Made by a program: the position numbers and the translations under genes. From Solirubrobacterales bacterium (GTDB taxonomy: Bacteria; Actinomycetota; Thermoleophilia; Solirubrobacterales; 70-9): a stretch of DNA of 5,665 nt. The stretch lies in assembly GCA_013694825.1 (NCBI GenBank), contig JACDBR010000111.1, forward strand, positions 1 through 5,665, written 5' to 3'. The notes below the pieces were generated by a model. That model searched no databases. It was given only the letters and a program-made list of their open reading frames with translations, and had not been told where the DNA came from. This document shows positions 1 through 4,544 of this stretch, piece by piece; the first letter of the stretch is position 1; each line of letters begins with the position of its first letter.

Positions 1-242
1 CGGCGGTGCTCGTCTATCTCGAGCCGGCCCGCCGGCGAGACTTCGCCCGAGCGGTCGAGCGTACCGGGGCGAGCTGGCTCTCCTGCGAGCGCCCGGGCGT
101 GGTCGAGCTCGAGGGCTCGGGCGAGCCACTCGATGACGAGGCGAGCTTCGAGCTCGGCCTGGACGGGAGGCGGATCGCGGCCTGCGATCCGCACGGTCGC
201 TGGCTTCGCTGGGCGCCCGAGCAGCCTGCGTCGGGGGAGTAG
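1..242 (+). CDS. DUF2332-like protein, C-terminal end only (5' end outside window)
   Basis: The reading frame is already open at the left edge (in-frame codons from position 3) and ends at TAG 240-242, so this is the last ~79 codons of a longer gene; the in-frame GTG at 6 is not a credible start. The visible part reads VLVYLEPARRRDFARAVERT near its beginning and closes with GLDGRRIAACDPHGRWLRW. A strand of the form 'G-R-x-x-A-x-C-D-P-H-G-R-W-L-x-W' at the extreme C-terminus is, from memory, how DUF2332 proteins of actinobacteria and proteobacteria end. That family has no established biochemical role that I can state. The fragment is soluble-looking, with no membrane segment. Family assignment rests on the tail alone and is moderate. 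The gene runs toward the small membrane-protein gene at 286-600 and the two are 43 nt apart, tail to tail. Confidence 0.6.
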   Translation, partial: AVLVYLEPARRRDFARAVERTGASWLSCERPGVVELEGSGEPLDDEASFELGLDGRRIAACDPHGRWLRWAPEQPASGE

Positions 243-285
243 CGCTCGAAGGGCTGCTTTCCCGAGCCCGGGTTTGGACGCCCGC

Positions 286-600
286 CTAGCGGCGCTTCGG
301 CCCGCGACTCGTCGACGTGCGCCCGCCGTGCGGCGTCGGCCCGCCGGTCATCGCCCGGTAGATCAGCAACGCGATGACCGCGCCGATGATCGAGCCGAAG
401 ATGCCCGACGCCTGCAGCGCGCCCTCGCCGAAGTCCTCGCCGGTTATGAGGTAGCCGAGAAAGCCGCCGATGAAGCTGCCGATGATTCCGAGCGCCACGG
501 TGCGCACGAAGCCGATCTTGTCGGGGCCGGGCACGAGCAGCCGCGCCAGATAGCCCGCGATCACGCCGATTACCAGCAGGTAGATGATCAGTCCGACCAT
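286..600 (-). CDS. GlsB/YeaQ/YmgE family small membrane protein (transglycosylase-associated type)
   Basis: The product is 104 residues and contains three hydrophobic segments. The first starts at the N-terminus ([20 protein letters not shown]), the second is near residues 31-53 ([18 protein letters not shown]), and the third is near 65-85 ([16 protein letters not shown]). A Gly-rich '[12 protein letters not shown]' helix and the 'GPD/K-x-G' loop after helix 1 are typical of this inner-membrane family, which is linked to general stress response in several bacteria but whose mechanism is not known. A basic tail follows ([14 protein letters not shown]). The frame is open upstream to 720, but I chose ATG 600-598 because the family begins directly with the first membrane helix and a strong GGAGGAA (complement of 604-610) sits just upstream; the 40-residue extension would be Arg/Gly/Ala-rich non-family sequence. 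The usual length is 80-100 residues, so the gene looks complete. Confidence 0.9.
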   Translation of the reverse strand: MVGLIIYLLVIGVIAGYLARLLVPGPDKIGFVRTVALGIIGSFIGGFLGYLITGEDFGEGALQASGIFGSIIGAVIALLIYRAMTGGPTPHGGRTSTSRGPKRR

Positions 601-603
601 TGA

Positions 604-610
604 TTCCTCC
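604..610 (-). promoter_or_regulatory. Shine-Dalgarno site deciding the start of the small membrane-protein gene
   Basis: On the minus strand GGAGGAA precedes ATG 600-598 by 3 nt (about 5 nt from the GGAGG core). It is the only strong ribosome-binding sequence in front of any start in this frame, and supports the short 104-residue product over the 144-residue open frame. Confidence 0.75.
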
Positions 611-653
611 CGAGACGGGGGCCGAGCCTTATGCGCGACGCCTGGCCCCGAGG

Positions 654-680
654 ATTCCCTCTCTGCGCCGGCCGCAAACC
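654..680 (-). promoter_or_regulatory. Possible SigB/SigF-type stress promoter for the GlsB-like gene
   Basis: On the minus strand GGTTT (complement of 676-680) is followed after 16 nt by GGGAAT (complement of 654-659). The general-stress sigma consensus in Gram-positives is roughly GTTT, 12-17 nt, then GGGTAT, so this matches 4/4 and 5/6. Initiation would be near 647, giving a leader of about 45 nt before ATG 600. The match suits a stress-associated membrane protein, but short GC-rich motifs of this kind can arise by chance in such DNA. Confidence 0.3.
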
Positions 681-745
681 GCCCTGCCCCTACCGCGCCG
701 CGCGCCGCCGTCAGGCACAATGGCCGCAGGTCCTAGATCACCCCC

Positions 746-791
746 GGCCCGCCCCGCCGCGCGGGCCAGGCTGCGCCGCCGGCGCTCCGGC
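746..791 (+). other. GC-rich hairpins in the leader of the PEP carboxykinase gene
   Basis: GGCCCGC (746-752) pairs perfectly with GCGGGCC (761-767) around an 8-nt loop, and GCCGG (778-782) pairs with CCGGC (787-791) around a 4-nt loop. Both lie between the likely promoter region and the ribosome-binding site at 803-810. They could structure the 5' leader, or be a by-product of very high G+C. No U-run follows either stem, so neither looks like a classical attenuator. A weak -10-like CACAAT lies at 716-721 but has no matching -35, so the promoter itself is not placed. Confidence 0.3.
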
Positions 792-802
792 AGGCCGCCT
801 TC

Positions 803-810
803 GAGAGGAG
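803..810 (+). promoter_or_regulatory. Shine-Dalgarno site deciding the TTG start of the PEP carboxykinase gene
   Basis: GAGAGGAG ends 11 nt before TTG 822-824, a slightly long spacing. It is the only purine-rich ribosome-binding sequence in front of the conserved N-terminus, and there is no in-frame ATG or GTG between it and the first family residues. Confidence 0.6.
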
Positions 811-821
811 TTGACACGTCC

Positions 822-2642
822 TTGAGCGACAGCACAGCAACCGCCGCCCCGACATCGAACCGCAAGTTGCTCGACTGGGTCGACGAGTTCGCCGCTCTCA
901 CCCAGCCCACCGAGGTCCACTGGTGCGACGGGTCCGCTGAGGAGTACGACCGCCTCTGCGGCGAGCTCGTCGAGGCCGGGGCATTCGAGCGCCTCTCCGA
1001 CGCCAAGCGACCCAACTCCTACCTCTGTCGCTCCGATCCCGACGATGTCGCCCGAGTCGAGGACCGGACCTTCATCTGCTCGGCCAGTGAGGATGCCGCC
1101 GGGCCGACCAACAATTGGCGCGATCCCGACGAGATGCGCGGGCTGCTGGGCGAGCTATTCGAGGGCTCGATGCGGGGCCGCACGATGTACGTCGTGCCGT
1201 TCTCGATGGGGCCCCTCGGCTCGCCGATCTCGCACGTTGGCGTGCAGCTGACCGACTCGCCCTACGTGGTGGTCTCGATGCGGATCATGACCCGGATGGG
1301 CGCCGGGGCGCTCGACGTGCTGGGCGCAGACGGCGACTTCGTGCCCTGCCTGCACTCCGTCGGCGCGCCGCTGGCCGAGGGCGAGCAGGATGTCCCCTGG
1401 CCGTGCAACGCCGAGAACAAGTACATCGTCCACTTCCCCGAGTCGCGCGAGATCTGGTCGTTCGGCTCCGGCTACGGCGGCAACGCGCTGCTCGGCAAGA
1501 AGTGCTTCGCCCTTCGGATCGCCTCTGTCATGGCGCGCGACGAGGGCTGGCTGGCCGAGCACATGCTGATCCTCAAGCTGACCTCGCCCGAGGGAGAGGT
1601 CAAGTACTTCGCCGGCGCCTTCCCCTCGGCCTGCGGCAAGACCAACCTGGCGATGCTGGTACCGACCCTCGAGGGCTGGACCGTCGAGACGGTCGGCGAC
1701 GACATCGCCTGGGTGAAGTGGGGCGAGGACGGCCGGCTTCACGCCGTCAACCCCGAGACCGGCTTCTTCGGCGTCGCGCCCGGCACGTCTGAGACGACGA
1801 ACCCCAACGCGATGGCGACGATCGAGCGAAACACGATCTTCACCAACGTCGCCGGCACCGACGAGGGCGACGTCTGGTGGGAGGGCATGACCAAGCAGCC
1901 GCCGCAGCACCTGGTCGATTGGCACGCCAACGACTGGACGCCCGATGGGGATGATCCAGCCGCCCACCCGAACGCGCGCTTCACGACCCCAGCGGCGCAG
2001 TGCCCGACGATCGCCGAGGAGTGGGAGGACCCGGCCGGCGTGCCGATCGACGCCTTCCTGTTCGGTGGCCGCCGCGCCACGGCGGCGCCGCTGGTCCGTG
2101 AGGCCGACGACTGGGAGCACGGTGTCTTCATCGGCGCGACGATGTCCTCGGAGACCACCGCCGCGGCCGGCGGCGAGGTCGGTGCGCTTCGCTTTGACCC
2201 GATGGCGATGCTGCCGTTCTGTGGCTACAACATGGCCGACTACTTCGAGCACTGGCTCGACGCCGGCCGCAAGCACTCCGGCGCGGGCCTGCCGAAGGTC
2301 TTCCTCGTCAACTGGTTCCAAAAGGGCGAGGACGGCAAGTTCATCTGGCCCGGCTTCGGCGAGAACAGTCGCGTGCTCGCCTACATCTTCGCGCGCTGCG
2401 ACGGCCGTGGCGAGACGGTCTCGACGCCGATCGGCAGGGTGCCCGCCGAGGGCGAGATCGATATCAGCGGCCTCGATCTCAGCGCCGAGGAGATGCGCCA
2501 GTTGCTCGAGGTCGACGAGGCGCTGCTGGGCGAGGAGCTGCCCCAGATCGAGGAGCACCTGGCGAAGTTCGGGGATCGGCTGCCAAGCGAGCTGCGCGCT
2601 CAGCTCGAGCGGCTGCGCGGGGCGATCGGCGCGTCGAGCTAG
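822..2642 (+). CDS. pckG: Phosphoenolpyruvate carboxykinase (GTP)
   Basis: This cytosolic enzyme catalyses oxaloacetate + GTP to PEP + GDP + CO2, the entry step of gluconeogenesis from C4 acids. The product is 606 residues, normal for the GTP-dependent family. With the TTG start, residues align with rat PEPCK at a constant offset of 17 in the N-terminal half: substrate Arg70, Mn ligands Lys227, His247 and Asp294, and the P-loop [11 protein letters not shown] (265-275) with the hallmark reactive Cys271 and Lys273. The kinase-2 motif is VGDD (291-294). Further on come [14 protein letters not shown] (310-323), the HPNAR motif with Asn384 and Arg386, FGGRR (414-418), the lid region after MSSETTAAA (from 441) and the guanine-pocket GFGENSR (511-517). 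Nothing essential is missing. The frame stays open to an ATG at 600, but those extra 74 residues are Arg/Pro-rich and unlike the family; TTG 822 behind GAGAGGAG gives the family-like N-terminus ([19 protein letters not shown]). The gene ends tail to tail with the CoA-ester lyase gene. Confidence 0.96.
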   Translation: MSDSTATAAPTSNRKLLDWVDEFAALTQPTEVHWCDGSAEEYDRLCGELVEAGAFERLSDAKRPNSYLCRSDPDDVARVEDRTFICSASEDAAGPTNNWRDPDEMRGLLGELFEGSMRGRTMYVVPFSMGPLGSPISHVGVQLTDSPYVVVSMRIMTRMGAGALDVLGADGDFVPCLHSVGAPLAEGEQDVPWPCNAENKYIVHFPESREIWSFGSGYGGNALLGKKCFALRIASVMARDEGWLAEHMLILKLTSPEGEVKYFAGAFPSACGKTNLAMLVPTLEGWTVETVGDDIAWVKWGEDGRLHAVNPETGFFGVAPGTSETTNPNAMATIERNTIFTNVAGTDEGDVWWEGMTKQPPQHLVDWHANDWTPDGDDPAAHPNARFTTPAAQCPTIAEEWEDPAGVPIDAFLFGGRRATAAPLVREADDWEHGVFIGATMSSETTAAAGGEVGALRFDPMAMLPFCGYNMADYFEHWLDAGRKHSGAGLPKVFLVNWFQKGEDGKFIWPGFGENSRVLAYIFARCDGRGETVSTPIGRVPAEGEIDISGLDLSAEEMRQLLEVDEALLGEELPQIEEHLAKFGDRLPSELRAQLERLRGAIGASS

Positions 2643-2650
2643 CCCAGCTC
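2602..2650. terminator. Weak hairpins at the convergent gene ends (possible bidirectional terminator)
   Basis: Two alternative stems cover the junction. AGCTCGA (2602-2608) pairs with TCGAGCT (2634-2640) around a 25-nt loop. GAGCT (2636-2640) pairs with AGCTC (2646-2650) around a 5-nt loop and spans both stop codons. Neither is followed by a T-run on either strand, and the stems are short, so function as a terminator is uncertain. With no spacer between the genes, any terminator must lie in coding sequence. Confidence 0.25.
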
Positions 2651-3733
2651 ACTTCGGGCATCGGAGGCACCGGAGCCGTTCGTGCTCAGCTCGTAGGCCT
2701 CGGCCAGCTCGGGGTCCTTCTCGGCCAGCATCTCGGCCAGCTCGACCATCACCTTGCATTGCTTCCAGGTGGCGTCGTCCTGCATCTTGCCGTCGATCAT
2801 GTGCACGCCGCGGCCGTCGGGGATCGCCTCGATCACCTTCTTGGCGAACAGAACCTCGTCGACGGGCGGGCTGAAGACCTTCTTGGCGATCTCGATCTGA
2901 GCCGGGTGAAGCGACCAGGTGCCGACGCAGCCGAGCAGGAAGGCGGCACGGAATTGGGCCTCGCAGCCGGCGGTGTCCTTGATGTCGCCGAACGGCCCGT
3001 AGAAGGGCAGGATCCCGGCAGAGGCGCAGGCGTCGACCATGCGGGCGAGCGTGTAATGCCAAGGATCCTGCTGAGCGGTCCGCCTTGGGGCATCCGGCTG
3101 ATCGGGGTCGGGATCGTCGATCACCTGGTAGCCGGGGTGCCCGCCGCCGACCCGGGTCGTCTTCATCCGCCGCGAGGCCGCCAGGTCGGCGGGCCCGAGG
3201 CTCATGCCCTGCATCCGCGGGCTGGCGGTGGCGATCTGCTCGACATTGACCACGCCCTGGGCCGTCTCGAGGATCGCGTGGATGCCGATCGGCCTGGCGA
3301 CGCCGGCTTTCGCCTCCAGCTGGGCCAGCAGGCGGTCGACGTAGTGGATGTCCCAGGCGCCCTCGACCTTGGGCACCATGATCACGTCGAGCCGGTCGCC
3401 GATCTCGCCGACCAGCTCGGTGAGGTCGTCGAGCACCCATGGGCTCTCGAGCGAGTTGACACGGCTCCACAACTGCGTCTCGCCGAAGTCGCTCTGCTTC
3501 GCCGCCCTGATCAGGCCCTCGCGAGCCGCCTGCTTCCGGTCAACCGAGATCGCGTCCTCGAGGTTGCCGAGCAGGATGTCGGCCTTGGCGGCGATGTCGG
3601 CGGCCTTGGCGACCATCTTCTCGTTCGAGAAGTCGAGGAAGTGGATCATCCGCGAAGGCCGGAACGGGACTTCCAGCACGGGGTCGGGAGCGCCGATGGC
3701 AAGCGGCTTGGCGAAGTCGCGTGGATTTCTCAT
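2639..3733 (-). CDS. Malyl-CoA lyase-like CoA-ester lyase (HpcH/HpaI aldolase/citrate lyase family)
   Basis: The product is 364 residues and is a TIM-barrel lyase of the CitE-like superfamily, closest in pattern to L-malyl-CoA/beta-methylmalyl-CoA lyase (Mcl1), which cleaves or forms malyl-CoA from glyoxylate and acetyl-CoA. Visible family marks are LGNLEDAI with Glu59/Asp60, the RVN strand with Arg91, IMVPKVE (118-124), ETAQG with Glu156 and [11 protein letters not shown] with Asp183; Glu156 and Asp183 fit the two Mg ligands of this family. Also present are [20 protein letters not shown] (222-241), YGPFGDIKD (245-253) and [17 protein letters not shown] (273-289). The QDPWHY, GPFGD and HP-Q-I segments favour malyl-CoA lyase over citrate lyase beta. 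A Pro/Asp-rich loop (about 204-222) and a polar C-terminal tail are extra to the proteobacterial enzyme. Start: ATG 3733, with no Shine-Dalgarno but a -10 box at leaderless distance; the start could instead be Met29. Substrate choice (malyl, methylmalyl or citramalyl-CoA) cannot be told from sequence alone. Confidence 0.88.
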   Translation of the reverse strand: MRNPRDFAKPLAIGAPDPVLEVPFRPSRMIHFLDFSNEKMVAKAADIAAKADILLGNLEDAISVDRKQAAREGLIRAAKQSDFGETQLWSRVNSLESPWVLDDLTELVGEIGDRLDVIMVPKVEGAWDIHYVDRLLAQLEAKAGVARPIGIHAILETAQGVVNVEQIATASPRMQGMSLGPADLAASRRMKTTRVGGGHPGYQVIDDPDPDQPDAPRRTAQQDPWHYTLARMVDACASAGILPFYGPFGDIKDTAGCEAQFRAAFLLGCVGTWSLHPAQIEIAKKVFSPPVDEVLFAKKVIEAIPDGRGVHMIDGKMQDDATWKQCKVMVELAEMLAEKDPELAEAYELSTNGSGASDARSELG

Positions 3734-3739
3734 CGCGCG

Positions 3740-3745
3740 AGCATA
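3740..3745 (-). promoter_or_regulatory. Candidate -10 box for leaderless transcription of the lyase gene
   Basis: On the minus strand TATGCT (complement of 3740-3745) is followed by the six bases CGCGCG and then directly by ATG 3733-3731. This puts the predicted start of transcription on, or next to, the A of the start codon. It agrees with the absence of any purine-rich ribosome-binding sequence before this ATG. No good -35 hexamer is visible about 17 nt upstream, which is common for actinobacterial promoters. Confidence 0.42.
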
Positions 3746-3792
3746 AAGTCCTGGGTCCCGCGACTTCGTGACCCGGACGCCATCGCGGCCCC

Positions 3793-3798
3793 TAAGAT
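3793..3798 (+). promoter_or_regulatory. Candidate -10 box for the lipoprotein gene
   Basis: TAAGAT fits the actinobacterial TANNNT pattern and lies 37 nt before TTG 3835, giving a predicted leader of about 30 nt containing the GAGGAGG ribosome-binding site. No convincing -35 is visible. It lies back-to-back with the lyase promoter in a 101-nt spacer, so the two could share regulation. Confidence 0.35.
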
Positions 3799-3822
3799 GC
3801 GCCGCGAAAAATGCAAGGCACT

Positions 3823-3829
3823 GAGGAGG
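3823..3829 (+). promoter_or_regulatory. Shine-Dalgarno site deciding the TTG start of the lipoprotein gene
   Basis: GAGGAGG ends 5 nt before TTG 3835-3837, an ideal spacing. The in-frame ATG at 3811 lies upstream of this site and has no such signal, and would put the acidic residues QGTEEDL in front of the signal peptide, which is atypical. Confidence 0.75.
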
Positions 3830-3834
3830 ACCTC

Positions 3835-4341
3835 TTGAGTCGGATCTTTCGGATCGGCACGCTGCTCACCCTGCTCGCCGCGCTCGTCGTGGCAGTCGGC
3901 TGTGGCGGCGATGACGGTGGCGGCGAGAGCAGCGAAACGCTCTCGGTCGAGGAGTACGGCCAGGAGGTCACGAGCATCCTGGAGCCGGTCGGCACGAACC
4001 TGCAGACGATCGGTGCGGACATCAGCGCCTCGGGGTCGCCGGAGGAGCTCGCCGAGACGGTCGGCACGGCCGAGGAGGAGATCCAGGGCGCCGTTGACGA
4101 CCTCGCCGCGCTGAGCCCGCCCGAGGAGGTGGCGGAGGCCAACGATCAGTTGATCCAGACCTTCGAGGACTTCAACTCCAACCTGACGGCCGTTCGCGAG
4201 GCGGCTGAGGCCGGTGACCAGCAGGCGATCCTCGACGCGGCCGGGGAGTTCCCGACCGCTCTGCAGGATTTCCAGACGAGCCTCGAGGACGTTCGCATGC
4301 AGCTCGAGGACGCCGGCGTGCAGCTCGGCTCGGGCGGCTGA
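3835..4341 (+). CDS. Small acidic secreted lipoprotein, function unknown
   Basis: The product is 168 residues from the TTG start. It begins with a lipoprotein signal peptide: a short basic N-region (MSRIFR), a hydrophobic core ([12 protein letters not shown]) and a lipobox VAVGC with the lipidated Cys at residue 23. A flexible Gly/Asp/Ser stretch (24-33) typical of actinobacterial lipoproteins follows. The mature part looks all-helical: about 37-63, 69-93, 97-126 and 128-161, separated by SGSPEE, LSPPEE and AGD turns, suggesting a small helical bundle held on the outer face of the cytoplasmic membrane. The mature 146 residues contain about 33 Asp/Glu but only two Arg and no Lys or His, so the protein is strongly anionic. 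The [15 protein letters not shown] segment resembles a motif I associate with uncharacterised actinobacterial lipoproteins. I do not recognise a function. It is divergent from the lyase gene and separated by ~200 nt from the dehydrogenase gene, so it is probably a single-gene unit. Confidence 0.85.
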   Translation: MSRIFRIGTLLTLLAALVVAVGCGGDDGGGESSETLSVEEYGQEVTSILEPVGTNLQTIGADISASGSPEELAETVGTAEEEIQGAVDDLAALSPPEEVAEANDQLIQTFEDFNSNLTAVREAAEAGDQQAILDAAGEFPTALQDFQTSLEDVRMQLEDAGVQLGSGG

Positions 4342-4349
4342 GCCGAGCT
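4322..4349 (+). terminator. Perfect 10-bp hairpin over the lipoprotein stop codon
   Basis: AGCTCGGCTC (4322-4331) pairs without mismatch with GAGCCGAGCT (4340-4349) around the 8-nt loop GGGCGGCT. The stop codon TGA (4339-4341) straddles the loop and right arm. No T-run follows, so it is either a U-less GC-rich terminator of the kind proposed for actinobacteria or an mRNA 3'-end stabiliser. The stem encodes the last residues QLGSGG, so its left arm is coding. Confidence 0.5.
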
Positions 4350-4392
4350 CACATCGACGCTCGCCGGGTGATCGGCGACGAAGCGGATCTCC

Positions 4393-4420
4393 ACGGCCGG
4401 CGCCACGCGGCCCCGGCCGT
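4393..4420. other. Second intergenic inverted repeat
   Basis: ACGGCCGG (4393-4400) and CCGGCCGT (4413-4420) form a perfect 8-bp inverted repeat around a 12-nt GC-rich loop, in the non-coding spacer between the lipoprotein and dehydrogenase genes. It could be a second termination hairpin or an operator. Apart from this, the spacer (4342-4544) shows no credible ORF or RNA gene. Confidence 0.35.
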
Positions 4421-4460
4421 TCGCGCCTGACGGCCTGCCCTTCCGGGTCCCCGGCGCAGC

Positions 4461-4466
4461 TAGAGT
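4461..4466 (+). promoter_or_regulatory. Candidate -10 box for the acyl-CoA dehydrogenase gene
   Basis: TAGAGT fits TANNNT and is the best -10-like sequence in the spacer. Predicted initiation near 4473 would leave a leader of about 70 nt. Immediately downstream the 7-mer GGCGCCC is repeated in tandem (4467-4480). No clear -35 lies 16-18 nt upstream. Confidence 0.35.
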
Positions 4467-4480
4467 GGCGCCCGGCGCCC
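4467..4480 (+). repeat. Tandem GGCGCCC x2 at the presumed transcription start
   Basis: Two exact copies of the 7-mer GGCGCCC follow the -10 candidate with no gap, and a partial third (GGCCC, 4481-4485) follows. Each copy contains the palindrome GGCGCC. It may be a protein-binding site overlapping the start of transcription, or just low-complexity GC-rich DNA. Confidence 0.3.
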
Positions 4481-4537
4481 GGCCCTTGATTTTCGGTGGG
4501 CGGCCGCCCCGCGCCGCGCAGTCTTCTCCAAAGAGAC

Positions 4538-4542
4538 AGGAG
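4538..4542 (+). promoter_or_regulatory. Shine-Dalgarno site unusually close to the dehydrogenase start
   Basis: AGGAG ends 2 nt before ATG 4545, closer than the usual 5-9 nt. No alternative in-frame start lies a few codons downstream before the conserved region, and the leader shows no other strong site except the purine run AAAGAGA (4529-4535), so ATG 4545 remains the best choice. Confidence 0.5.
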
Positions 4543-4544
4543 CC

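Noticed and set aside
249..284. Possible terminator between the DUF2332-like gene and the small membrane-protein gene
   Set aside because: Only 4-5-bp stems (GGGCT/AGCCC at 251-269 and CGGG/CCCG at 269-284) can be found, with no T-run on either strand, which is too weak to call in GC-rich DNA.
133..603. A 156-codon plus-strand open frame over the small membrane-protein gene
   Set aside because: It overlaps the end of the DUF2332-like gene out of frame and is antisense to the membrane protein, and its Arg/Ala/Asp-rich translation matches nothing.
811..816. A perfect TTGACA (-35 hexamer) just before the PEPCK start
   Set aside because: It lies between the ribosome-binding site and the start codon, and no -10-like sequence lies 16-18 nt downstream. 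The same GAGTTGACACG occurs at 3454-3464 inside the lyase gene, so chance occurrence is likely.
1155..2558. A 467-codon open frame on the minus strand opposite the PEPCK gene
   Set aside because: It is an antisense shadow of GC-rich codons: its translation is Arg/Ala/Gly/Leu/Val-rich with no family motif, while the plus strand encodes a complete PEPCK.
2759..3838. A 359-codon plus-strand open frame over the lyase gene
   Set aside because: It is a complement-strand shadow of the lyase, with Gly/Val/Asp/Leu-rich composition and no motif; the minus strand carries the full set of lyase motifs.
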